DNA of 64,000 bases, from positions 1,426,001-1,490,000 of the forward strand of contig CAVZIK010000006.1 in the NCBI GenBank assembly GCA_963775295.1. Reading direction: 5' to 3'. Below the pieces are notes generated by a model that saw nothing but the letters and a program-made list of their open reading frames with translations, was not told the origin of the DNA and did not search any database. The DNA is from JAMDEO01 sp963775295. Its GTDB lineage: Bacteria; Actinomycetota; Thermoleophilia; RBG-16-64-13. A program made the position numbers and the translations under genes. Of the stretch, positions 1 to 8,314 are shown piece by piece; position 1 is the first letter of the stretch; each line of letters starts with the position of its first letter.

Positions 1-2050
1 CCCGTCGCCCGACGAGCTGTGGAACCGGACCTTCGCCGAGCCGAACGCCTGGCGCGACCGCTTTGCCGCCGTTCCCTTCGAGGACCGGGGTGGCTACTTC
101 CAGGGCCGCTACTACCAGGACATCGCCGTCGACAGGGCGCTTGAGGCCATCGCAGCGGGCAAGCAACGCATCCTTTTGACCCTGGCGACGGGCACCGGCA
201 AGACCTTCATCGCCTTCCAGATCGCCTGGAAGCTCTTCCATAGCCGCTGGAATCTCAGCGGCGAACCCTCACGCCGCCCGCGCATCCTCTTCTTGGCCGA
301 TCGCAACATCCTTGCCGACCAGGCGTTCAACGCTTTCTCCGCCTTCCCCGAGGACGCGATGGTGCGGATCACTCCGGCGGACATCAGGAAGAAGGGCAAG
401 GTCCCCAAGAATGCCAGCCTGTTCTTCACCATCTTCCAGACCTTCATGAGCGGGGCTTCGACCGATGGCGAGCCCTCCCCCTATTTCGGGGACTACCCAC
501 CCGACTTCTTCGACTTCATCGTCATCGACGAGTGCCACCGCGGCGGGGCCAACGACGAGGGCAACTGGCGCGGCATCATGGACTACTTCTCACCCGCCGT
601 GCAACTCGGGCTCACGGCCACGCCCAAGCGTCAAGAGAATGCGGACACCTACGCCTACTTCGGCGAGCCCGTGTACATCTACTCGCTCAACGAGGGTATC
701 AGCGATGGTTTCCTGACTCCCTTCCGGGTGAAGCAGATTTCAACGACTCTTGATGAGTACATCTACACGCCCGACGACACTGTCGTCGAGGGTGAGATCG
801 AGACGGGCAAGGTCTATGAGGAGCCGGACTTCAACCGGATCATCGAGATCAAGGAGCGCGAGGAATACCGGGTCAAGCTATTCATGGAGCAGATAGACCA
901 GAACGAGAAGACCCTGGTCTTCTGCGCCACCCAGGATCATGCCCTGGCGGTGCGCGATCTCATCAACCAGATGAAGTCCAGCAAGGACCCCAACTACTGC
1001 CACCGGGTGACGGCCAACGATGGCGACCTAGGTGAGCAGTACCTGCGCGAGTTCCAGGACAACGAGAAGACCATCCCCACCATTCTCACCACCTCACAGA
1101 AGCTCTCCACCGGGGTGGACGCCCGCAACATCCGCAACATCGTCCTTATGCGCCCGATCAATTCGATGATCGAGTTCAAGCAGATCATGGGACGGGGCAC
1201 GCGGCTCTACGAAGGCAAGGACTATTTCACGATCTACGACTTTGTGGAGGCTCATCACCATTTCAGTGACCCTGAGTGGGACGGGCCGCCGTTACCACCA
1301 CCCGAGTCAAAGCCTTGTCCAAAGTGCGGCCAGTCCCCGTGCCAGTGCGAGAAGCCGCCTCCACCAGTGTGCCCGGTGTGCGGCAACGCTCCCTGCGACT
1401 GCCCGAAGGAGCCTTGCCCGGAATGCGGAGAATGGCCCTGTGTGTGCGAGAAGAAGCCACGAGCGAAGGTGAAGCTCGCTGACGGCAAGGCCCGCACCAT
1501 CCAGCACATGATGTGCACGACGTTCTGGCACCCGGACGGAACTCCCGTGTCGGCCCAGCAGTTCATGGAGACGCTCTTCGGCAAGCTGCCGGAGTTCTTC
1601 AGGGATGAGGAGGAGCTTCGTGCTCTGTGGAGTGCACCGGGCACACGCAAGAAGCTGCTGGACGGTCTCGGCGAGAAGGGATTCGGCCATGACCAACTCG
1701 CGGAGATGCAAAGGATCATCGACGCGGAGAAGAGCGACCTCTTCGACGTCCTGGCCTACGTGGCCTACGCCTTGCCGACGCTCACCCGGGAGGAACGTGC
1801 CGCCAAAGCCAAGGTGGTCATCAGCACCCACTTCAACACCAAGCAGCAGGTCTTCCTCGACTTCGTCCTTTCGCACTATGTGAACGTCGGCGTGGAAGAA
1901 CTCGATCAAGACAAGCTCACGCCGCTCTTGAAGTTGAAGTACCACGACTCCATCGCCGACGCCGTGGCCGACCTCGGACGACCCGAGGACATTGGCAGGG
2001 CGTTCGTCGGGTTTCAGAAGTACCTCTATCAACGGCAGTCCGTCGCATGA
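1..2050 (+). CDS. hsdR: Type I restriction endonuclease R subunit (HsdR), 5' truncated by window edge
   Basis: The reading frame is open from the first bases of the window, so the N-terminal nuclease part lies outside. About 682 residues are visible. Walker A (ATGTGKT, nt ~185-205), a DECH-type Walker B (VIDECHRGG, nt ~521-547) and a helicase motif VI (QIMGRGTRLYEG, nt ~1178-1213) identify a superfamily 2 DNA translocase. The C-terminal ~200 residues resemble the EcoEI-type R-subunit C-terminal domain. In between, nt ~1312-1455 encode three tandem Cys-rich repeats of the form CPxCGxxPCxC, likely a zinc-binding insert. The product would pump DNA and cleave at a distance in complex with HsdM and HsdS, which should lie upstream. 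No following gene looks like a restriction partner. Confidence 0.93.
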   Translation, partial: PSPDELWNRTFAEPNAWRDRFAAVPFEDRGGYFQGRYYQDIAVDRALEAIAAGKQRILLTLATGTGKTFIAFQIAWKLFHSRWNLSGEPSRRPRILFLADRNILADQAFNAFSAFPEDAMVRITPADIRKKGKVPKNASLFFTIFQTFMSGASTDGEPSPYFGDYPPDFFDFIVIDECHRGGANDEGNWRGIMDYFSPAVQLGLTATPKRQENADTYAYFGEPVYIYSLNEGISDGFLTPFRVKQISTTLDEYIYTPDDTVVEGEIETGKVYEEPDFNRIIEIKEREEYRVKLFMEQIDQNEKTLVFCATQDHALAVRDLINQMKSSKDPNYCHRVTANDGDLGEQYLREFQDNEKTIPTILTTSQKLSTGVDARNIRNIVLMRPINSMIEFKQIMGRGTRLYEGKDYFTIYDFVEAHHHFSDPEWDGPPLPPPESKPCPKCGQSPCQCEKPPPPVCPVCGNAPCDCPKEPCPECGEWPCVCEKKPRAKVKLADGKARTIQHMMCTTFWHPDGTPVSAQQFMETLFGKLPEFFRDEEELRALWSAPGTRKKLLDGLGEKGFGHDQLAEMQRIIDAEKSDLFDVLAYVAYALPTLTREERAAKAKVVISTHFNTKQQVFLDFVLSHYVNVGVEELDQDKLTPLLKLKYHDSIADAVADLGRPEDIGRAFVGFQKYLYQRQSVA

Positions 2051-2104
2051 CGGGCACGCGCCCGTACCTTGTGAGCACGCATGGATGCAACGGGGGGATC
2101 CGTC

Positions 2105-2440
2105 ATGGCTAGCGACTGGAAAGAAGATGTGAAGAGCGCCCGGAAGTTCGCCGATGACCCGGGCCTCCAGGCGCGAAGACGTGTGGAGCAGTGGATCAAG
2201 TCAAGGACCCCCTTGACCCGGAAGGGCAGGGCTCTGGTGGTGATCGCGCCCATCGTCATAGGCCCAATCGTCGAGCACAGCGTGCGGGCTCTCGAAGAGA
2301 AGGGTCCTGAATTCGCGGCGGCTGCGGTTGAAAAGGCGAAAGAGAAACTGCCGGCAGTCGGCAATGGCGTGAGGACGGGGCTTGTGTGGACACGGGAGAA
2401 GATTCAAGCGCGACGGAGCAGACCTAGAGGACCAAGCTGA
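2105..2440 (+). CDS. Small hypothetical protein, lysine/arginine rich
   Basis: A 111-residue protein is read from the ATG at 2105, which has a G-rich stretch (GGGGGG) about seven bases upstream; an ATG at 2081 lacks one. The middle holds a short hydrophobic stretch (ALVVIAPIVIGPIV, residues ~39-52), possibly one membrane segment, flanked by charged helices rich in Lys, Arg and Glu. The family was not recognised. It follows hsdR by about 55 bases on the same strand but has no evident link to restriction. Coding is supported by length and start context only. Confidence 0.5.
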   Translation: MASDWKEDVKSARKFADDPGLQARRRVEQWIKSRTPLTRKGRALVVIAPIVIGPIVEHSVRALEEKGPEFAAAAVEKAKEKLPAVGNGVRTGLVWTREKIQARRSRPRGPS

Positions 2441-2640
2441 GCCTGGGGGACACGATTCAGCGATGGCGATGGCGATGGTGACTCCTGCGCCGCCGGCACG
2501 GACTTGGCAGGAGGTGCGGCCAAGCGCGAGGGGAACTGGGACTCGCGTCTCAAGCAGGAACTGGTGCGGAAAGCCGAACCAGCCGTCACGGCGGGTGAGC
2601 TGGGTTTCTTGCGAAAACACAGGAGAGGTGTGTGGGGCCC

Positions 2641-3258
2641 ATGAAGATATCAGTCATCCTTGCTCATCCCGATCGCGGCAGCTTTAACCACGCTATTGCG
2701 AAGACCGCAGTGGAACAGCTTGACAGGAATGGGCACAGTGTCTTCTTCCATGATCTGTACTTGGAACGGTTCGACCCGGTGCTCACCCGGGAGGAGATCC
2801 CAAGGGACGCTCTTCTGAACCAGGCCCTCAAAAAGCATTGTGAGGAAATAGGAGAGGTTGACGGGATAATAGTCGTTCATCCAAATTGGTGGGGCCAACC
2901 TCCGGCTGTGCTCAAGGGCTGGATCGACAGGGTCATTCGTCCGGGAATCGCCTACGAGTTCCAGGAAGGGGACCCGGGTGAAGGCATTCCCCAAGGACTG
3001 CTCCGAGCCAAAGCTGCCATGGTCCTAAATACATCGAACACTCACCCGGTGAGGGAGAAAGACGTTTTCGGGGACCCACTCGAGACGATCTGGAGAAACT
3101 GCGTCTTTGGCCTCTGCGGCGTCAACGTCTTTTGGCGGCGAACGTTCAGCGTCGTTGTCACCAGTACCGACTCTGAGCGCAGACAGTGGCTGCACGAGGT
3201 GAGGGCAATGGTCGATTCAATGTTCCCAAACGAAGACGACCGCGAGATGGCCACATAG
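2641..3258 (+). CDS. NAD(P)H-dependent flavodoxin-fold oxidoreductase (NQO/KefF-like)
   Basis: About 205 residues with the flavodoxin-like fold of the NAD(P)H dehydrogenase (quinone) family. It opens with a beta strand and the phosphate-binding turn ISVILAHPDRGSFNHA, and has the family motif around VVHPNWWGQPPAVLKGWIDRV (about residues 78-98) and an FGDP/CVFG segment near the C-terminus. Such enzymes use FMN or FAD to reduce quinones or nitro compounds with NAD(P)H in the cytosol; KefF relatives regulate potassium efflux, but no kef gene is near. ATG 2641 is chosen because AGGAGAGG ends 12 bases upstream; a GTG at 2632 would sit too close to it. The length is usual for the family. Confidence 0.88.
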   Translation: MKISVILAHPDRGSFNHAIAKTAVEQLDRNGHSVFFHDLYLERFDPVLTREEIPRDALLNQALKKHCEEIGEVDGIIVVHPNWWGQPPAVLKGWIDRVIRPGIAYEFQEGDPGEGIPQGLLRAKAAMVLNTSNTHPVREKDVFGDPLETIWRNCVFGLCGVNVFWRRTFSVVVTSTDSERRQWLHEVRAMVDSMFPNEDDREMAT

Positions 3259-3463
3259 TTCTGCGGTGTTGTCGATTGGATCTGGAGTCGCGTCGTTTCC
3301 GCCGATTTCTTGTCATCAAGGAGGACCGCGCCCCCATTTCCGATGTCAGCAGGCCGCACGCGTTTTCACCGAGGCGACCGCGCTTCGCTCAGGAAGGCCG
3401 CGCTCTCTCGAGCTCCTTACGATCAACAGATGGTGTAGCCCCTCTCGCCAAAGAAGCTGGAGA

Positions 3464-3494
3464 TTCTCGTCGCTAGCCACTATAATCTCTCACC
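3464..3494 (+). promoter_or_regulatory. Candidate -10 promoter box TATAAT, possible leaderless start
   Basis: A perfect TATAAT lies at 3481-3486. A weak -35 match (TGGAGA, 3458-3463) sits 17 bases upstream. The predicted transcription start, about seven bases after the -10 box, falls almost on the ATG at 3495, which would give a leaderless mRNA. No Shine-Dalgarno sequence precedes that ATG. The remaining bases of the 3259-3746 gap show no recognisable gene. Confidence 0.35.
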
Positions 3495-3590
3495 ATGCAT
3501 TCGTTTCTTCAAATCATCCCCTTCATAGTGGTAGCGGTTGTAGCCATATTTTTCGTCGCCGTGTTCGTTCGAAGACGCCGGGGGCGTTGA
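3495..3590 (+). CDS. Putative 31-residue single-pass membrane micropeptide
   Basis: An open frame of 31 codons encodes a short polar start, a strongly hydrophobic run of about 18 residues (IIPFIVVAVVAIFFVAVF) and a basic tail (VRRRRGR). This is the layout of a small inner-membrane protein with a cytosolic positive end. It directly follows a TATAAT box and would be translated from a leaderless transcript. No homologue was recognised and no SD is present, so it could be chance. It lies between the flavodoxin-fold oxidoreductase and the ABC exporter pair. Confidence 0.3.
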   Translation: MHSFLQIIPFIVVAVVAIFFVAVFVRRRRGR

Positions 3591-3746
3591 GTCGCTGGTG
3601 AGGATCCTTGAGGCCTCCGGGATGGATCAAGCGAGGCAGGCTTCGCTAGGCTGGGGCCGACCTGGATGTCAGCGAGTGGCTCCAAAACGAAGCAGACGGG
3701 TGCCAAGCTGGCGAGACCGCCTCGCGACAAGGGAGATTCTGGTTAG

Positions 3747-4670
3747 GTGAGCGACGTCATCGCGCTCGACGGTATCAACAAGCGGCTCGGGGAGCGCAAG
3801 ATCCTCAAGGATGTCAGTTTCGCCGTCGAGCGGGGGGACATCTTTGGCTTCCTGGGACCGAACGGAGCCGGTAAGACCACCAGCATCCGGATCCTTCTGG
3901 GGCTGTTCGAGCCCGACTCCGGCAGCGCGCGCCTTCTTGGCCGGGATCCGAGCGACGACACGGTCCGCGAAGAAGTGGGCTTCGTCCTTGAGGCCGACGG
4001 TCTCTACGACAATCTCTCGGCCTACGACAATCTCCTCTTCTACGGCGAGATCTACGGGGTGCCGAATCTGCGGCTGCGGATTGAGGAGGTGCTCGGTCTA
4101 GGTGGTCTAGCCGACCGGGGCGGCGACAAGGTCGGGACCTATTCCAAAGGGATGCGACAGAGGTTAGCCATTTCGCGGGCGCTCCTGCACGACCCCGCGG
4201 TGCTCATCTTAGACGAACCTACCGCGGGTGTGGATCCCACCGGCCAGATAGACATCCGGGCGATCATGCTTGCTCTCGTGAAGAGAGGCAAGACCATCCT
4301 GCTCAGCTCGCACAACTTGGACGAGGTGCAGCGTATTTGCAACCGCATTGCGCTCATCCACAAGGGCGAGATCCGCCTCGCGGGTGATCTGCGCCAGCTA
4401 GAGCGAGACATGAGCCGTGGGGTCACTCGCATCGAAACCACCGAATCGGTGCCGGACCGTTTGGTCGAGGAACTGCGCCAGCATATGAGCGTGAGCGTTG
4501 AAGGCCAGGGCGCCGGCGAGTTGAGCATCTCCGGCGACGGCAAGCTGGACATCCCGGCTGTCGTTGCCTTTCTAGCGGCCAACGGCGTGGGCATCGAGCA
4601 GGTGAAGCGAGGAGAAACGCCGCTCGAGGACCTCTACGTGGCCATAGTCAGAGAGGCGGAGAAGGAGTGA
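3747..4670 (+). CDS. ABC transporter ATP-binding protein (NatA/DrrA type)
   Basis: A 307-residue ATPase with Walker A GPNGAGKTT (residues 37-45), ABC signature YSKGMRQR (~132-138), Walker B VLILDEP (~152-158) and switch histidine in SSH (~189). The ~100-residue C-terminal extension after the nucleotide-binding domain is typical of DrrA/NatA exporter ATPases. It works as a dimer with the membrane protein encoded next; the 3' end overlaps that gene's GTG start, so the two are co-translated. The substrate cannot be told. GTG at 3747 is the start that keeps the conserved first strand (VIALDGINKRLG). Confidence 0.95.
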   Translation: MSDVIALDGINKRLGERKILKDVSFAVERGDIFGFLGPNGAGKTTSIRILLGLFEPDSGSARLLGRDPSDDTVREEVGFVLEADGLYDNLSAYDNLLFYGEIYGVPNLRLRIEEVLGLGGLADRGGDKVGTYSKGMRQRLAISRALLHDPAVLILDEPTAGVDPTGQIDIRAIMLALVKRGKTILLSSHNLDEVQRICNRIALIHKGEIRLAGDLRQLERDMSRGVTRIETTESVPDRLVEELRQHMSVSVEGQGAGELSISGDGKLDIPAVVAFLAANGVGIEQVKRGETPLEDLYVAIVREAEKE

Positions 4671-5485
4671 GGAAGAGCAACACCAGGGGGAGGACGGAGG
4701 CGCGGCCAGTGGGGGACGGGGTCTGGGCACGCAGGATCTGGCTGGTCGCCCGTAAGGACATGCGAGAGGTGTTCCGCAGCCGCAGCACCTACGGCTTCAC
4801 CCTGGTCATGCTGCTCGCCTCGTCGTCCTATTTCTTCAGCTACTTCTCGATTGCCAGTACCCTTACCAGGGAGCACGCCAGTGCCCAGGTGATCGACCTC
4901 GCCAGTCACTCGTTTCTAAACAGCATCGCTTTCATCGCTCCAGCGCTTTACGGGTTCTTCGCCTGCAACATCTCCTCTACCACGGTGGTGCTTGACAAGA
5001 CCAAGCGCAATCTCGAGTCGCTCATGGTGACCCCCTTGAGCATAAGGCAGGTGTGGCTCGGCAAGTGCCTGGGAGTGACCATACCGAGCGTTATGATCGG
5101 GTTCGGGGTCGCCATCTTCGCCTACCTGGTGATTGCGCTGGGAGAGGTGGCTCCCCATACCCACACCCTGATCGGCCCGAGCCCATTGGCCATCGTGAGC
5201 GGCCTGGTGATCGTTCCAATCCTGGTGTTTTCGGTGGTGCTTCTGGTGACTCACCTGCAGCTCGTGATCTCCAACCCCCGGGTGGGCAGCTTTGTCTTTG
5301 CGGCCATCTTCATTGTAGTGCTGGGTGGGCTGCTTTTCGCTGTGTACTACTTCCCGGTCAGGGGCATCTCGATCAATTACTATCCGCTTGTCTATCTCGG
5401 GCTTATTGTCGTGGTCGGGGGCGCGGCGATCGCGGCTTCACACTCGCTGACCAAGGAGCGGGTGGTGCTCTCGACCAAGGGCTGA
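4667..5485 (+). CDS. ABC transporter permease (ABC-2 type)
   Basis: A 272-residue integral membrane protein starting at GTG 4667, overlapping the stop of the ATPase gene (GTGA), with GGAG just upstream. After a basic N-terminus (ARRIWLVARKDMREVFRSR, the usual ABC-2 opening) there are about six hydrophobic segments, for example around residues 42-62, 80-100, 125-145, 165-190, 200-222 and 233-255. It also contains the motif LESLMVTPLSIRQVWLGK, characteristic of NatB/ABC-2 permeases. It forms an exporter with the preceding ATPase. The substrate is unknown. Confidence 0.9.
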   Translation: MRKSNTRGRTEARPVGDGVWARRIWLVARKDMREVFRSRSTYGFTLVMLLASSSYFFSYFSIASTLTREHASAQVIDLASHSFLNSIAFIAPALYGFFACNISSTTVVLDKTKRNLESLMVTPLSIRQVWLGKCLGVTIPSVMIGFGVAIFAYLVIALGEVAPHTHTLIGPSPLAIVSGLVIVPILVFSVVLLVTHLQLVISNPRVGSFVFAAIFIVVLGGLLFAVYYFPVRGISINYYPLVYLGLIVVVGGAAIAASHSLTKERVVLSTKG

Positions 5486-5517
5486 GGGTGAAGGCGAATC
5501 CGAGGACAGCTAAGAGC

Positions 5518-6310
5518 CTATGCCGGTAGGCACCGGCGCCAGGTGATGACGGCGCACGCCAGGTGCAGCATGGCCAGGTAGTTCTCAGGGAGTTTCTCCC
5601 AGCGGATGAGGAGGCGCCGGAAGCGGTTGAGCCAGGGTGAGTACGCTCGACTACCCAACGTCGGGCCCGCTCACCCGCCTCTTTTTTTAGCGCGGCGATC
5701 TCCTCGCCCCGGGTGCGCAAATGGAGGGTGAAGCCGAACTCCTGGGCGAGCAGGCGCACCTCGTCGTAGTCGTAGCCCTTATCCAGGCAGAGACCCTGTG
5801 GCCGCTTGGTGGTCGGTTCCGGTCGCCTCACCATGATGCCCGCCAGCGTTTCGCGGGCGAGCTTGTGGTCATTGCGGTTGGCGCCGGCGACGCTGATGCT
5901 CAAGGGGATGCCGGCAGCATCGGTAAGGAGTGAGCGCTTCGCCCCTTTTTCGCTCTATCAGTGGGATTCGAGCCCGTATGCTGGCCGCCAAGGGGCGCCT
6001 TGGTCATGGCGCCGCCCAGCGCTAGGAAGTCCCAATCGATGCCGTGCGCGACGTCATAGGCGGCCAGCTCTTCACGCCAGAGCTGCTCGAACACCCCGGT
6101 CTTGGTCCACTCGGTGAACCGTCGGTGCGCCGAACTTGATGAGCATATCCCGGTCACATCGAGCGCGTTCCACTGCATGCCGGTGCGCGAGAAGGATGGC
6201 GCTCATAGCCGCGCTGTCCGGAACGCGGGGATTATGACAGCCGAGTGGATGAACCGGCCGGGGCGGAAGTAATGGCTCGATCTGGTCCCAGAGCGCAAGC
6301 CCGCCCGTTC
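5518..6310 (-). pseudogene. Degenerate IS5-family transposase
   Basis: On the minus strand, pieces of one DDE transposase lie in three frames. They begin near 6310 with a WDQIEPLLPPRPVHPLG block, continue in another frame with HRRFTEWTKTGVFEQLW and DWDFLALGG, then SISVAGANRNDHK and LCLDKGYDYDEVR, and after a further one-base loss near 5640 with a frame ending at TAG 5518-5520. At least three frameshifts are needed to join them, so the gene is dead. No convincing terminal inverted repeats or target duplication were found. The remainder of the 5486-6713 interval holds no intact gene; 6320-6713 may be more decayed insertion sequence, but nothing certain is visible. Confidence 0.8.
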
Positions 6311-6713
6311 CAAAACGCCGAGCGGCTTGAGGATGCCGTCCCTTTGTGGATATCGAGGCCGCACAGCAGCATGGGCAAATCCATGGGGGTAGGATGAGCA
6401 GCATAGAGGACGCTCTGTCCAGGAAGGCACGAACGTTGCGCCTTGCCTGGCCTGCGTCCATCGAGGCTGATCACCGGCACTGACCGGCGCGGGCAAATAC
6501 CTACCTCGTGCCCAATGGAATCCCGTTGCATATCGATAGGGGCCAGTCACCATTACCTCCCGATAGTGTTGCTTTCCTGCCATGAAGTGGACGATTCTTC
6601 CCAAGGGCCTGGGTGACAAGGCGTTCTACGGCGGCGGGATCGGCTGCTATTGACCGCTCATGCCCAAGAGCGCTTCCTCAAACCACCCGAGAATACCTCG
6701 GAGGCTGGGTGGC

Positions 6714-7252
6714 CTAACGTTCCACGTATCGGTCTCGTCTTCGTCCGATCGTCCAGATTCCGAGCACACCCGCTGTCAGCCCGACCATGTCGATGCCGAC
6801 GTCTCTGATCGATCCCGTGCGTGAGGGCAGCGAGGTCTGATGCAGTTCATCGAGTAAGGCCACGAGCGCGCCGAACGGCATGACATCACGGCCAGTCTCC
6901 CTAGTGTTCTCCGGTTGACACCCGACGAATATGTCGGGAACAATGCTTTGAGCGCTCCTGTCGCGAGCAAGGCAAGCACAGCGTATTCGGCTAGATGGGC
7001 GGACTTGCGAAGAGCCCATGACAGCGCCGCGAAATGGCGCGGCGAAGAATCTCCATCTAGCGTGCCGGGAGAAAACAGGCGTACGACCCGCCGGAGCCAG
7101 ACATTGGTGTGGGCCTCGGAAACGATGTTCGTGGAGGCGAGAGCGATCGCCGCCAGCCAAAAGGCTACCGGTAAGCAGAGTAGGGCAGCGCGCGCGAGGC
7201 GCCGTTTGGGAGTCGGCGAGGTGGGATGCGACTTGGGGGCGGAGTCTGTCAT
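6714..7252 (-). pseudogene. VanZ-like membrane protein, frameshifted
   Basis: The minus-strand start MTDSAPKSHPTS leads into a first membrane segment (ARAALLCLPVAFWLAAIAL) and the VanZ hallmark RKSAHLAEYAVLALL. The frame then goes off near 6880. The second half of the family motif, ALLDELHQTSLPSRTGSIRDV plus a last membrane helix, continues in another frame to the stop at 6714. Restoring one base near 6870-6900 would give a normal-length VanZ protein of about 175 residues. Family members sit in the membrane and some confer low-level teicoplanin resistance, but most have no known role. It follows two other minus-strand genes, probably in one transcript. Confidence 0.7.
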
Positions 7253-7275
7253 TTCTACCAGGTACCCACATCTCG

Positions 7276-7524
7276 TCAAACGATCCGCAGCTCCGCTTCC
7301 GAGTAGTAGTGCGTGGTGCCGTCGTCGAGCCTGACCTGGTATCCGCCTTGATTCGTGACCCCGATTGTCTGAGAGGGCGCGATCACTTGGATGATGGTGC
7401 CGGTCCCTTTGATTCGCCCACCAGGAAAACCACGTTGGGGCATCCCGAAGTGGCGGAAGGGTCCCAACATGAAAGTCCCGTGCACCCGGCCTACCTTCAC
7501 CTTGTCGCCGATCTGATAGTTCAT
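7276..7524 (-). CDS. Small beta-rich hypothetical protein
   Basis: An 82-residue protein starts at ATG 7524, preceded by a purine-rich GGAAGAAGAAGG; a longer frame upstream has no coding character. It begins MNYQIGDKVKVGRVHG and ends with GGYQVRLDDGTTHYYSEAEL, a pattern of short strands like an SH3/KOW-type or CAP-Gly-like barrel that sets a GDxVxV opening against a final D-G-x-x-H-Y strand. The exact family was not recognised. It sits 19 bases after the methyltransferase-like gene and about 24 bases before the VanZ-like remnant on the same strand. Confidence 0.6.
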   Translation of the reverse strand: MNYQIGDKVKVGRVHGTFMLGPFRHFGMPQRGFPGGRIKGTGTIIQVIAPSQTIGVTNQGGYQVRLDDGTTHYYSEAELRIV

Positions 7525-7543
7525 GCCTTCTTCTTCCCCCTCC

Positions 7544-8119
7544 TCACTTCCGTCGCCTTTCCCGAGTGGAGTGTCGAACAAGCCACCTCGTCCCCGGAAG
7601 GAGCTGAGGCACCGTGCGCTTGTAGGCAACGTACTGCTCCCCGAACCTCTCGGTCATCAGCCTCTCCTCCAAACGAATCTTGACCTCAAAGAAGATGAAG
7701 ACCACGAGAAGGACCGGAGTGGCCTTGCCAAAGCCATGCTCGAGGGTGACGCCAAGAACCATACCGAGCAGGCCAGTGTAGATGGGGTGTCGGGTTACTG
7801 CGTAGGGCCCGGTGGTCTTGAGATCGTGTCCCTCCTTCACCAAGGGAGTACCGGACCACATCCGCCCAAGGACAAACCGCGCCCAAAGAGCAAAAGCGGT
7901 GGAAACTCCGAGGAGAATAGCGCCCAAGATGCTCAGCCACTCAGCACGAAAGACGAGTCTGGGCCAGAGCCGGCCGGGAGCCACCAGCACGAGCAGCCAC
8001 AGAATGATGACCGCTCCTACCATTCCCAACCATTGTGGAGAGACCCGTTCGGTATGAGGAGCATTGATTTGGTTATAGATGGCCCCGAGCGCCCACGCGG
8101 CCCCCGGGCGCCCCAGCAA
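7544..8119 (-). CDS. Isoprenylcysteine carboxyl methyltransferase-like membrane protein
   Basis: A 191-residue membrane protein with about four hydrophobic segments and the C-terminal block of the ICMT/phospholipid methyltransferase family: TGPYAVTRHPIYTGLLG followed by RLEERLMTERFGEQYVAYKR. The first block binds S-adenosylmethionine, and the RHP and EExL elements are the conserved parts. Bacterial members methylate unknown lipids or small isoprenoids in the membrane. It is the first gene of a minus-strand group with the small beta protein and the VanZ remnant. Confidence 0.85.
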   Translation of the reverse strand: MLGRPGAAWALGAIYNQINAPHTERVSPQWLGMVGAVIILWLLVLVAPGRLWPRLVFRAEWLSILGAILLGVSTAFALWARFVLGRMWSGTPLVKEGHDLKTTGPYAVTRHPIYTGLLGMVLGVTLEHGFGKATPVLLVVFIFFEVKIRLEERLMTERFGEQYVAYKRTVPQLLPGTRWLVRHSTRERRRK

Positions 8120-8314
8120 AGATAGTCAGCTACGGTGATGTGCATCTGCAGTTCTCCGGCCTACGACTGAAGCGGGCCAGTATAGTCTTCGCCTGCTGGG
8201 GCCGGGGGCCAAACCTGGCTGGCGGGATGACAACGCAGGAACCTCTGGAAGTCTGGTGAAGCAAATGCTCTGCTAACATCTGCTGAAACAGTCGCCGAGC
8301 CTCGGAGGTATCGG

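Noticed and set aside
1307..2032. Long open frame on the minus strand opposite hsdR
   Set aside because: It lies fully within the conserved helicase gene and has Arg/His/Leu-rich shadow composition without motifs.
6232..6531. CGLDIHKG motif, reminiscent of an IS110-type transposase start
   Set aside because: Only a few residues match, no second motif follows, and the frame overlaps the IS5 remnant; chance is likely.
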